From Promerops cafer (lineage: Eukaryota; Chordata; Aves; Passeriformes; Nectariniidae): a DNA stretch of 64,000 bases. Position numbers and translations under genes: made by a program. The notes beneath the pieces are model-generated. The model had not been told where the DNA came from. It did not search any database and was given only the letters and a program-made list of their open reading frames with translations. The DNA is taken from assembly GCA_013398275.1 (NCBI GenBank), contig VZSE01002180.1, positions 1,915-65,914 of the forward strand, read 5' to 3'. Shown here one piece after another: positions 25,690 to 37,614 of the stretch. Position 1 is the stretch's first letter; each line of letters starts with the position of its first letter.

Positions 25690-26310
25690 GAGTGTTCAGC
25701 TAGCATTCATGAATATTTTAGCTGACGCCATTATTTTTTTAATATGATAAATATTACAGGGGAGAGTGGAGAGGCAGCGAAACTTTGCATTGGGAATAGC
25801 AGTGAATGGAGACAGAGAATTCAGGGCAACCAGCTTGTTGGTCCTGCCTGTTTACTAAAGCATCTCTCGGTGTGCCAGGGCGGATCACCATCGCCTGCGC
25901 TTTTGAGTCGCTCTCAACGCCTGTGCCGTGCAGAGATTTGCCATTCCCTGTGCATCGCCGCGGGTCCCTGCGCAGCGCCCCCGTCCCCTCCTCGTGTCAC
26001 CAGCCACGGCTAGGTGATCTTCCACCACCTTCCTCACCGCCCTGCTTCCGAAGGGAGGGTGTAAACAGCCAACAAAATTTTCCACAGAGATGCTATTAAT
26101 GAAAATATTTTTGCACGCGCCGCTTTGCAGCCTGCGAGCTGCAGTTTTGAGTTTCCTGGGAAGAAAGCCTATTAAGCTGCCTTTCTGCCGGATTGCCATA
26201 GCAACCCTCGCACAATGCCAATGGCCCAGATTCCCTTCAGCCCCTTCTTTCTCAACTGACAGCAGTGATTTTAATGCTCCTTGAACCAAATCTTTGCATG
26301 CGGAGACCGC
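25690..26310. promoter_or_regulatory. Candidate regulatory segment with CpG enrichment
   Basis: CpG density rises across 25,880-26,060 (GCGCTTTTGAGTCGC, CATCGCCGCGGGTCC, CAGCGCCCCCG) and again at ~26,115 (GCACGCGCCGC), in a window otherwise depleted of CpG. It then passes through a CCAAT word and ATTAAGCTGCC. No exon-like frame with splice sites is recognised. It is probably a small unmethylated regulatory element; the call rests on composition alone. Confidence 0.3.
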
Positions 26311-26313
26311 TTT

Positions 26314-26339
26314 GGGGGGGGGAAAAAAAAAAAAAAAAA
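26314..26339. repeat. G9-A17 homopolymer junction
   Basis: Nine G (26314-26322) directly followed by seventeen A (26323-26339). Homopolymer length here may be a sequencing or assembly estimate. Confidence 0.9.
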
Positions 26340-29300
26340 GCTTTTAATCAGGACTAGTTGTTCTCTTTTCTCTTTCCTTTCTTCCCGGGAAGCGAGTGGG
26401 AAGACCTTCAGCACGGCGTCCCTCTCGGCCCCTTAAAGTCGCAGCTGGATAGTGACCACAAAGCAGTCCCATGTTCAGAATTATTCAGAGCTGTGGGACA
26501 CGGCGGAGATGATGCTTGCACAGCGATTGCTTTTTACAGATATTTACATCTTCGGGCAGGGATGCTGGGAGCACAGCAGGGAAATAGAAACGAAGCAAAC
26601 ACAGGAGCAAGGCAAATTCCCAGTTATGCGTGAGAGCAGGACTGGGACTCGGAGCAGCAGCTCTCTGTAAAACAGGCCAGGCTGCTCTGCTCATTTTAAG
26701 CATCCCAAAGAGGCCAATATGTGATTACTGCCAGGCCTGGAAGCTGTAGAAGGATCCCCCAGTGACACTTGGTAGGGCATAATGCCACAGTCGGGGCTGG
26801 CTTGTGGCGAAAGCTGGTGACATGGGAGATGGGAAAGCAGAGCCAACACCTGAGGATGCAGCTCAGAGCCAGCTCCCCGCAGGGGTGAACCCTCTCGCCA
26901 TCTGACCGCAGGCACGGCGCACCCCGGGTGCCCAGAGCTGCCAGCGAGCCAACATATGGGCAGGCATTTAGCTCAGGCAGGAAAAGAAATAATGTCACCT
27001 GTGTCTGACCTATGTAACCCATGCCTTATGGGAAGCAATCCTTGACCAGAGTTGGTGCTGGGGTGCAAGGCTGCCACAGCCCTCAGGCACCCCCTTTCTC
27101 TTGCCACTGCCCCTGTCATCTCCCCTTTTCTCCTGCCTGCCCTCAGAGGGGCCCTGTAGTTTCTTGCCCACGGCAATGTCATGGAAATGGTGGCAAGGTG
27201 TGGGTAGCCTGGGGAAGGTCCCTGCAGGTGAGACACCAGGTCAAATGCTGGTGCATTGAGCTGCAGCATCCCAGGGTGCTGCAATCACAGCTGCAGAGGG
27301 AGCCTGGGGTGCAAACCCCACCACATGCACCTTCTGCAAGGGGAAATAAATCAAAGCTAAATGTAGTAATGTCATTCCTGCTAACTGGCAGACTCCAACC
27401 CCTTCCTCTCAAGTGCTCATTGTATCCATTGGCAGCATTCCCCAGCTGCATCCCTGTTTGCTGTAAGCATCTGGCCCTCAGCAAACACAGTTTGCTGCAC
27501 ATTTGCGTGCAGTGCTTAGTGCTTCTGGATTAAAAGTCTGTGCAAACATTAGAAACAGAGGGAGCTCCTCAGCCACTGAATCCAGCCCTGGGCTATCTCA
27601 GGTAACCATGTCATGTATGCTAACTAATCCTCCCAGCAATGCCCAGATGGAGGGATGAGCTGCCTGAGTCTGTCTGGGGAAGGCAACCAAAGTGCATAGT
27701 GAGCAGCTGAGATCTGCAGGGATTCATGCCCTCCCCATCTGAGCCTGCCCTGGTCAGTAAATGTGAGTGGTTACCGCTCAGACAGGGTTCGTGTCATCCG
27801 TCCAAGCAAATGGAGCATGGACACAGAAGTGATCATGAGTGGAAACACGCTTTAGGGGAAAAATAGAGGCCAAGCTCTTGTCTGCACGAAACAAAAGCTT
27901 TGGGAGCTGCCCCAGACTGAGAAAGCTGAGCCCTCCCTGCACCCCGTGTCTCCCTGTGGATGCTGGATTGGCCTGCTTCAACCCTGCTGTGCTGTTTAGT
28001 GCTGGTGTCCTGCTGCCCACTCTCCCCTGATGCCTTTTTGGGGTGAGGATGCCAGGCCGCCCCAAAGCTGACCTCTCTCTGCAGCCACATTCTCACATAA
28101 ATCCTGCTTGCGCAAGGACAACCTCCCTTTTTGGGACCTGGGAGAAATAATCTCCCTAAAACAGGAGCCTGCAGAAAGGCTTGCAGCAGCAGAGGTGATG
28201 CAACAAATTCCCCTGAGCTGTAAAAGTATTTATATCCCTTCCCATCCGCTTGTGGTGAAAAACCCCTTACCAGTGCTGTGAACAGGAAGGAAACCATGTT
28301 TGCCTTTATCTGCACTTTTTCCAGCTGGTGGTTTGATGGTTTGTGGGATCTGTCTTTCTCAGCAATCCTCTGTGATCTGCTTCAGTGCTGGGAGGGTAGG
28401 AGAAGGAACGAAATGCTCCTTTGCTGGTTTTCCCCCCCAGGGGGCAGAGGGACTGGGCATCCTCCCCAGTGCCCCTCTGCCTGGGCAGCCCTTTGAGCAA
28501 CACTGAGGGCAGCAGTGGAGGTGGGAGAAGGATGGGATGGATTGGACAGTTTGGGGAAATTTTCATAGTCTTACGTAGATTTAGAAGCTTACAAGCTTTT
28601 CGTTAAATTTCCCTCATATATCTGCCACTAATTCTGCCTGGATGAACTATAAACAGTATCTTATTATTTCTTGGGGAAAAAAAAAAAGAAGTTCTGAAGT
28701 TCCTATAGGGTTTTACTTAGTATAAATATAACTTTCCTCCCATTCAGAAAGATAAAAGCCCGTACAAAATGAATTTTTACAGGATTACTGCCACTGTGGG
28801 AGCAAGGCTGGGTCCCAGTTTGACCACTCACATTATCTCTGTGCCCATATGGGGCTGGAGGAGCTGTGTACAGGCAGAGCTACTGGCTCAGCTGGCTGGA
28901 GAGGCTGCTTCACTGCTCTCACTCAGCAGCTCTCAAAGACAGAACAGCACAAATATTTGTGTGTGAAGTAGGAAATAAATCGTGCATTTTGCTGAAGGAC
29001 TGGTGGCATTTGTTTTTTCATGCTATGCCTGCAAATGTTTGTAAACACTGCACCAAGTTGCCATACTACAGCAAAGATTAGGATTCAGCACTTTAAAGCC
29101 AGTGTCGAGGCTTGAGATAAGTCTCTTTTTAATGAGGTATTTAAGGACCACTCATACTCCAAAAAGTATGGTTTGGGTGTGGGAGTCTGCCCATGTTTTT
29201 GCTCTGAACATGCCACAGCTGAGGGAAGTGAGGGAGATGCACGGCCTCCTGAATGTCTCTTTCCTCACCAGAAAACACATTTCTGCTATTGCTCTTCATG

Positions 29301-30125
29301 TGGCTCATGCCCCAGACCAGGCCAAGTTCATGGCCTCACACTGAAATCAAGGCTTTTAAGCAAGAACTAGGTTAGAAATTCAAGAAAGTCCATACAAAGC
29401 TGGCAGGAGACACAAAAAGCACCCCAGTTTTCCCTCTGCAACAGATCATAAACCTTGAAGTTTATAACCCAGGCTGCAGAAAACAGCACTTGAAATCCCA
29501 TTTTTCTAGGCTGTCTATCCCACTGGTGACGTGGAGTGTCCAGCACATGCCCTGCTCCTTCACATGCTGCTGGTCCCCTGCCTACTCCCACTGCTCCCAT
29601 ATGTGCCCCCCAAGGCTGCACCCCTCAGCTGCTGCTGGGGCTCAGTAAAGACAGAAAACTGCCAGGAAGACAGGGACTCAGTTCCATGGATATGTGAAAA
29701 AACAAACTACTGCACGTGTCTAACCATTTGCACATTGGAGAGGAGGCAGTGGCCCTTCCTTGGGTAACCTTTCCACAGGGTGTGGTGTTCCATAGCTTGG
29801 AGCAGGCATGCCTGAGGGAAGAGGGAATCTCCTTCCCAAACCTCTTCTGAACTGGTGTTTGCCCCACATCCTGCTGGGAAAGATGCTGAGTTCATCCTCT
29901 GCTGGGAATACTCCTGGCAACTTGCTGGCTCATGCCATGTCTCATCTGCCAGGCCCTCGCCCTCTCACAGCAGCAGCAGCAGAGGAACCTCAGGGCTTAT
30001 GAGGGCAAAGTCCCTCAGAGCCATTGAGCATCTCCTTTGTGTGTGTCCAGCCATCCCATCTGGAGCTCCAAGAACTGGTGCAAAGATGGCAGTCAGCTGC
30101 TGGACTGGCACTACAACCTGCAGGT
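26340..30125. other. Intergenic, no recognisable gene
   Basis: About 3.8 kb, locally GC-rich at 26.4-27.5 kb. Overlapping frames on both strands (27,021-27,533 plus, 27,833-28,315 minus) lack family signatures. An A11 run lies at 28,677-28,687. No repeat family recognised. Confidence 0.5.
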
Positions 30126-30171
30126 GATAGGCCCTCATAAATACTGTTGGTCTAAGCAATGAGGGCCTATC
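30126..30171. repeat. Perfect 13-bp hairpin (stem-loop)
   Basis: GATAGGCCCTCAT at 30126-30138 and its exact reverse complement ATGAGGGCCTATC at 30159-30171 enclose a 20-base loop. The stem does not extend beyond 13 bp: the next pair outward (T30125/T30172) does not match, and pairing does not continue inwards. The stem is shorter than a normal microRNA precursor (about 22 bp or more, with bulges), so it is reported as a structural repeat, not an RNA gene. Confidence 0.8.
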
Positions 30172-32659
30172 TGTGTTTCTTTTTATTGTGGAATAAAGCT
30201 GAACAAGCTGAAAGCCTGAGTCATATGGGCGTGTAACTCTACCAACAGTTTTTATGAGACTGAGCCTTTTGGCAAGGAGCTCACTTCAACTGCTTGCTTG
30301 ACCTGACTGAACTGTACCTGGCATAAAGGTTGCCAGAAAATCCTGGTCCTCCATGATAAAGTCTATGCTTGAGATACAGCTACCCACCTCTCATCACCCT
30401 GATTAATGACACACACAAACCATGAGATTATTAATTTTGTATAATTTACTTACATATTTAAAAGGTGCCATATATTCAAAATCTGATTGTCATGTGGGCC
30501 CTGGCTTTATTTACAGGCTGAGGGTCTCACCCCTCTGCCTCACCTGGGAATGTCAATTAAAGCCAAGTCTGTCCCTATGTATTTTATCTTTCCCTTTAAA
30601 GCTGGAAAAGCCTAACTCCACTGTTTGTTTGGGTTTTGGTTTTCTTTTTTTTTCCATGGGTACTGAAAAACAGGCAGGAGGTCTGTTTATGACTTCTTGT
30701 TGGCCTTTAATGAAATACTTCACATTTTATGCCCCATTTTTTTCTGCTAACACTGACTAGTGAAGCTTGCTTTAGTACTCCCAGCTGTACTGCATGGTTA
30801 ATCTGTGAATGATTCTAGAAGAGCAATGGAAGATGAGAGATAAATATACATATTCCCTTACTGGGACCTGCAGCATTTTGCCTGATTTCTCCGGTAGGAA
30901 CTTCTCCTTTGTATAGAGCTCTCATGTCTTGCCTGCAGTACCCGATCCAAGCATACACTCTAATTTGTGTCCTGTTGGAGCATGTTCCCAGAAAAAGCCC
31001 TACATGAGTCATGTCAGTCTCCCAAACTCCCTGCCTGCTGCCAAGACGTCCAGCTGCATGAGGAGGAAGCACAAACTGTCACATGGGGATCTTTTTGACG
31101 GTGGTGTCCTGTCATCCTTGTGCTTGTCAGAGCCTCCTCAGGCAGCGCTCGCCCGGCTCTGCTGCCTGATCCGCAGCAAGGCTTGCTTTGCCGTAGGAGA
31201 TGTGCGGTAACGAATTCCCTCTGGGTCACCCATCTGCAGAAAACCAGGCAGATGGGGCCTGAGGGAAGCATTTCCATTATGAAACAGAGAGGCAGAGTAC
31301 CTCTAAGGATGGCAGGAGATCCCTTGCATTAATAACATTCTGAAATAACAAGCACTTTCAATAATCTTTTCTCACTAGCTACTCTCCTCAGAAGTCCCTT
31401 CATTCAGTTTTAGTGCGTCCCCTTTGATGCAGCTGAGTTTTCTCACAGCCTCATTCAGAAATTTTTATTGTATTTCATTTCCTTTGTGGACTCATTCATT
31501 GTTTGCTGCAGCTCCAGCATGGCTGCTAGTGGTGCAGGTGTGTTGCCATCACATACATCAGTGGCTCCTGCTGCAGATGTTGAGTTTAGCCTCAGTGACA
31601 CAGACTGCTGTTCTCCCCATGAGATGAGCTGAAGGAAACAAGACACATTTGAGGTGCAGGGTAAGGAGCTGGAAGAAGGCAAGAGTGGGAGGAAACAAGC
31701 AACTGGTTTACATGGAAATATCTTTCAAATGGCTCGTTTTCTGTCATTTAAAGTACAAGGACTAATGCACAACAGGAAATGCCTTTATACCAGCAATATT
31801 TCTTGACCACCCACTGTCAGAAGTCTTCAATGTGTCATGTCCTTCCATGTATGTGCATGTTTTACATGGAATGGTAATGTCCAGCTACTTAGTTTTCCAA
31901 TGACAAACCACACCCTAGGGGTAAAACTTCTTCTGGTCCTTTTAAGAGTGAGGAGGATAATGCCCACCTGTGTAAATCACTTTGTTGCCTATGGCTGGAG
32001 TTGGCCTGTGTTAATCTCCACCTCAAAGTAACCCAGACCACTGGAGGAGGCTGATGCCATCTCATTAATTTGCCTTATTTTGTGTTTTCGTGCATTCTTC
32101 TGCCACAGATTCTTTGGGGCGTCATGAAACTTTTACAGAACACAAGAATGACAGTAAAGACTCTGGTTTGTTCATTGTGCTGCCAGCTGCAGAGGGCTAG
32201 AAGTGATGAGACTGACTTGAAAATCACAAATCCTGAAATAATATGTATTTTTTCATGTTTTCCTCTTCTACTTGGAGCCTCCAACTACAGCCAGTGCCAC
32301 ATATTCAATTTTTTTCAGCAAAAAGGGTGCAATTAAAAAGGAAAAAAGAGGGATGGGATTATTTTCAAGAGGTGAAACATGTAGCAACTACCATGAGCAT
32401 TGAAACCCTAAAGAACGTGGTAATGCTGCTTTAAAAACAGTTTTGGAATTTAATTTAAGTTTAAACTCTGTTTCACTCCTTGTCTTCTGCCTTTACCTAA
32501 TTTTTAGTCCAAGCTAACTCTGCTATTGCTATCACTTCCAGGAGAGAAATTCCCGTTTCTAAGGGCCATTACAGTTGACACAGCAGGACTCCAGCTGAAA
32601 ACTAATCTGAAGTGAAGGTTGGGTCTGGAGGACACCCTGGTGCTTATTGCCATGCCCTG
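30172..32659. other. Intergenic, no recognisable gene
   Basis: No coding exon or confident repeat. A short CpG-bearing patch at about 31,135-31,215 (GCAGCGCTCGCCCGGC, GATGTGCGGTAACG) stands out from CpG-poor surroundings and could be a small regulatory element. Confidence 0.5.
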
Positions 32660-33670
32660 GCTGCTGGGTCACAGAGCGCTCGGCGCGGAGTATAAGGGCT
32701 GCAATTGTGCAGCTGCGGTGGGTGGCGAGAGGCAGCCCGTTCCTATGGGCCGGGGGAGGGATGGGGGGCGGAGGGGGCTGGGCGAGGAGAACTTCATTTG
32801 CCGCTGCTCCCACGGCTCTTAATTGCAGCGGCATACACGGTGATAAGCTGCTGAATTGCCTTTCACCGGCCGGGAAACCCAGCACGTGAAAAAATTCGGT
32901 CTGTCATTGTCTGCTGGCGCAGCTCGCTGCTGACCCGCCGGTCTGCACACAATACGGGAAAATAAAGGCAAATATTATCGCCACTCCCAGAGCCACCGGC
33001 CGCTGCCTCGGGCCGAGGGAGGTGGAAGGATCAAGGTGGTGGAAATCAGCTCACGGTGGCCACGTTGCATGCTTCGTTTGTCCTCCGTTAGGGCCGCAGC
33101 CTCCGCGGCAAGGCCGTTTCCCCGGGGCAGGGCAGCAGCGGGGCCGGGCGGCGCTCGGAGCGAGGGAGGCACTCGCGGGAGCCGCTGCGAGGGGGGACAC
33201 CTCCCCTTGGACTTTACGGTTCCCGGGCCCAGCTCCTGAACACCGACTGTTTGTGGGGAACCTGCAGTTTGCTTGTTTATTTATCTAGCTCATCCTGGGA
33301 CTTCCAAGGAACGGTTTCCTTGTCCTTATGCTAATTCAAGCCCTGCTGAATAAAGAGGCTTTTTTCCCCTCATCCCGTCCTGCGAGGGGTCATCTTTATT
33401 CAAGAGCCATGAATGATGTGCGCAGGGTACTAATCACGCACAAAGCGCCCCGTCCCGAGCCAGCCAAGCGTACAGCTGTCCTTTTGTTCACAGGGATGGA
33501 GAGGGAACCTAAAAAGTGCTCCTGCCCCAGGGACAATAGCAGCGGCTCGAGAGACGCCTGAGATTTGGCAGGGCCCCTCTTTCCTGGCGCTAAAAGGGCC
33601 TTTATTAGACATAAATCATGTCAGCTGCTACCGCAGCCCTTTCTCAGCTTATAAAAGATTCCCCTTTACT
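32660..33670. promoter_or_regulatory. Orphan CpG-rich island with TATA-like box and G4 motif
   Basis: This is the strongest CpG cluster outside the BAG5 promoter; I count about 18 CpG in roughly 165 bases around 33,071-33,235. At the left edge TATAAGG (32,691) sits in GC-rich sequence, followed by a G-run block at 32,747-32,782. The rest holds low-repeat sequence with TF-like words (AATTGCAGCGG, AGCACGTGAAAA with an E-box, GAATGATGTGCG, TCTTTATTCAAG). No known protein exon is recognised, although frames are open on both strands, as expected in GC-rich DNA. It may be a distal enhancer, or the promoter and first exon of an unannotated transcript. Confidence 0.5.
32747..32782 (+). promoter_or_regulatory. 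G-quadruplex motif
   Basis: Six runs of three or more G occur in 36 bases on the plus strand (32747-49, 52-56, 58-60, 63-68, 73-77, 80-82), with loops of one to four bases. This satisfies the usual G4 rule of four G3 runs with loops up to seven. It lies about 55 bases downstream of the TATA-like box. Confidence 0.75.
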
Positions 33671-35635
33671 GCTTAAATGACACGATGGAAAGGAATTGCT
33701 CTGAAATACCCCAAAAGACCAAAGCAATGGAGCAGGTTGGGGACAAATGACACTTCTGACTGTTTAATAGTAATGCTCATCTGTCGCTGGTATAATGATG
33801 CTTGCAGCTGGGTTAGTTTTTTAAGCTGGCTGATGATTCAGTGTGCTTTACTGATTTTGTGTTGTCAAATATCATGAGGTCACAAGGACAAATTTTATAC
33901 CTGTGAGTTATGAAGAATAACATGGAGCCCTACAAGCCCTGGGATAAATGTGCTGCCATATGTTATCCCTGGGAAAGTGTGATGCCTCAGGCATAATAAC
34001 TACGTGTAGAGCATCTCTGCAAAGAGTGTCATACCTCTGTCAGGGGAATAATTATTTGACTTTCTTACGCAGTGATGTATGACCTAACTGCAACATTTCC
34101 CTGGGCTGGGGAGAAAACGCTCTTTCTTCTTCCCCTTGTAAATAAAAGGGCCTTCTGAGTATAAGGAACAAAATCACTCATGGAAAAATGGGTAGCTTCA
34201 GGTAGTGCTGTTGGCAGTTCCTGTCCCTCACTGGGCAGTGCGTGCTTCTGGGTGAGGAGATGTCACTGGGAGTGCAAGACATGGCAACCACTGAAGCTTT
34301 GGGCAAGATGAGGATGTGTCAGGAGGAGTTTGATGTCCCTCTGGAATTTCAGGCAACTGGATGCTGGTTGTGACTGGAATTGAGTAGTGTATAACTTAAA
34401 GTCTTACCTGGAGGACTCTCTTCAAGATAAAATTGTCTGGGCTCATCTTCTGCTTCTCATAACAGAGATGTACCAGCCAAACCCAGGCAGTTACCAGCTA
34501 CACACTCTGTCTATAAACACGTTTATCCACCTGCTGTTTAAATTTGCACTTTAATAGCAGTGATAGGTCATTCAGACCATGCCTCAACATTCCTCCTCCC
34601 CTCCTGCTTGCGTTCCCCTTTGTTTCCCTGGAGTTGATACACCTGGCTGGGCAGCTCTCTTGCTTGCCACAGACAGCTGACACAAGGATGGCATTTCTGT
34701 CCCTCAGGGTCCCTGCCCCTGCTGTGCTCGCTCTCATTCAGGGTCTCACTAACTCTTGCAGGCCAGGCATGGCAGGGCTGCATAGCCATGCAATCAGTCC
34801 GTGCACCTGCACTGCACACTGGAACAGGTAATTCCACAGGTGGCATTAGCCCCTAGTTCAGTATCAGTGCCATGCTCCATGATCATCACCTCGTGGAGTC
34901 AGGGAAAGCATATTAGAGGCTTTCACAGGTGAGGTCCTGCTGGCACTGGGTAAGAAGCAGAGCTCCTTATTTGTATAATGAGCTCCTTTCTCATGTTTTC
35001 AAAGCGTTCTCAGGTTTTGACAAGGATCCCCACCAGTCTCCCAAGGATTCATAAATAACTGAGCCTACAGCTCTATGCATCATGTCACAGCTCCTCTCTG
35101 CAGAACAAGCCATTGCTCCAACCACCTCGATCACCAGGTTTGCAAAAAACTGTGTTGACTGTTCCATATTTTCCAGGCTGGATTTAGGTCTGATTTGTTG
35201 CTGCCATATTTTATTGCAAGTTATTCAAGTCAGTGAAGAGTTGCTTAGTTTGCACTAGCAATAACTTTGGCCCTGAATCTGCAACAATTTATTCCCATTT
35301 AAAAAAGCAAAGGTATTGTCTGCACACCACTGGGACATTCACAGAGAGTATCAAGTCTCTTATCCAGTGGCTGTTGCTCCTTGAATGTGATATTTGCCTC
35401 ATGAAGTTCTGGGTGACATGGCACTCAAATGAAGATTATTCAGAAAGACACATTTTTCCTGACATGAGTAATAGGCTGAAAAAAGAGCTAATGGAGTGTT
35501 AGTAACCCAGAGACCAGTCATCACATTGCTATCTTCACAAAACTCGTCTGTATGAAATGCTCATCTTTTTTAAAGGTGCCGTGAAACTTCAGTTTTCTCC
35601 TAAATAATATACGTCAGAATTTACATATGTTAATG

Positions 35636-35762
35636 GTATATTTATTATTATTATTTATATACTTATTTATACATTATTTATCTCAGAATTTTAATGTATA
35701 TATAAAGATATTGAGATTATATATATTTGTATGTCAATGCATATCTCATGCATAATATATAA
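35636..35762. repeat. AT-rich low-complexity stretch
   Basis: Imperfect ATT/ATTTAT/TATATA runs over about 125 bases, including ATTATTATTATTTAT. Likely simple-sequence DNA with no specific function evident. Confidence 0.7.
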
Positions 35763-37550
35763 AGCAGAAGTATAAAAGCTTAATTTACCCAAGTAGAGTT
35801 TAATGGAGTTGATGGCAAGGAAAGGCAGAGAGAAAGCAGTGTATTAATTGCTTTGGATCTTCAGATTTATTATTTCTGACTTGCTGCAGACCAGAATAAA
35901 ATTCATCATAGCACAGGTGAATCATTCTATTTACTGTCTATACACTGAGAAGCTTTAACCAGTTTTTAAATGGTTTTTAAATTTATTTTCTTTAGAATAC
36001 TTTTTCAATTGCTAGGACGCTCTGACTTGAGTTTCAAATATCTTTCACTCGCTTGTTAAACAGAAGAAGGACAACAAATGTCAAAGTGAAAATGTGCAGA
36101 GGATGGGGAGATGATTCAGCCTCACTGATCACTATTTACCATGGCAATTTGCTTTATAAGTTGCAGATGTAAGTTCTAGCAAAGCAGGATCATCTTGGAC
36201 TGTTTTTCCTTTGTGCCTTAGTGTGTCCATCAGTTAAAAAACTTTGCTAGGTCTGAATATGTAACTTGTGGTTAGCCACACAAACACAAAGGCAGATTCT
36301 CACAGTTGGTATGCACCAAAATCAGCCTAAGTGTGGCCACTCACTCCCCCCACCCCAGGGTCTTCTGCATTCAGCACTCGTCCTGGAAACATCTGAGTTG
36401 CTGGAAGCATGGGGGACTTGGCAGAGCTTCCTTGTTTGGGTCCCCTCTGAGACTGCAGATGTCTGCACATGTTGAATTGTGTTCCTTTGCACCCACGCAG
36501 GACCCCTGAGGTCTCTTCACATGAGTCACAGCCCCAGGAGCTGGCCTGAGGCACTGACACTCGTGGCTTGGCACTGGGACTCCAAGAAAGTTCTTGGGAA
36601 TTTAGTACCGTGTCTCACTTCCAATGGTATCCACAGCTTTTTGCATGTGAAAGTATGAGATGTGCTCTCAGAGATTGCTTGAGTCAGTCGAGCAGAGGTG
36701 CTCCCAGAAAGCACGTGGGGTGGGGATGGACAGGGCTCACTGCTTTTTGGGGAAGGATTGTCCTTGGCTGTATGTGCAGTGCTGGAATAGCAGAGCATCA
36801 GTATTTCTGAGACACAGTCATCCAGTTAATGAAAGCTTAATACTGCAAAAAGGTGATCACAGATCAATAAATGGTATGTCCATTGTGAAGTCCTGATGAA
36901 CAGCTCTGTGTCTGAGAGGGTGCATAAGTTCTGACAGTGGTGTAAAAGTGATAGGAAACAGTAAAGGATTCACTACCTATTTTTTTTTGCTCTTATTGTA
37001 CCAAAGGATGTAGGTTCAGATCCCTGAAATTTATGCCACCAGTACCTCATCCTAGTGAAAAGGAGAACTGATTTTTGTCTGCTACCAGAACACATCCCTT
37101 TCTCTAGATGAAAGATATAAACTCACTACCCAAAGGTGTACGTTGATCTGCACTTAGGTGCACTGTATTCTTCTGCTGTCTCCTGAAGTGCTCCCGGTCA
37201 TTTGGGTCTTTCTACACCTTTAGTCCCAGAATAACTGAATTATGGACACAAAATTACCTGGCCTTGCAGGGGAATGTGCTCCTATTGATTTTCTTTCCAC
37301 TCAACTGATACGAAGCTCCATTAATCCTGGCAAACTTCTTAAACCATTTTCCCAGTCCAAGTAGCACATGCTTGATTGGCACTTCTGCAAAAAAAAAGGA
37401 TCTGAATGTGAAACCCTCGTTTTTTTAGCAGCGTCATTCACACATGGGAGCTGCCAGATGGCTGTGCTCTCCTAGGCCAGCCCATTGAGGGAGCAGGGAA
37501 AGCGGCACACGACATCCTGGCGACTGTGGGCTCTCGGGTGCGTGGGCCAA

Positions 37551-37614
37551 AGGAGGCAAATCCCACCTCCTCCCTGCTTCAGGAGGCAAATCCCACCTCC
37601 TCCCTGCTTCAGGA
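37551..37614. repeat. 30-bp tandem duplication
   Basis: A 30-bp unit beginning AGGAGGCAAATCCCACC occupies 37551-37580, is repeated exactly at 37581-37610, and is followed by four more matching bases. The perfect identity indicates a recent slippage or duplication event. Confidence 0.92.

Noticed and set aside
27021..27533. 170-codon plus frame with an overlapping minus frame
   Set aside because: Open on both strands in GC-rich DNA, with no recognisable family.
30126..30171. Hairpin as a microRNA gene
   Set aside because: The 13-bp stem stops sharply and is too short for a Drosha/Dicer precursor, so it is kept only as a structural repeat.
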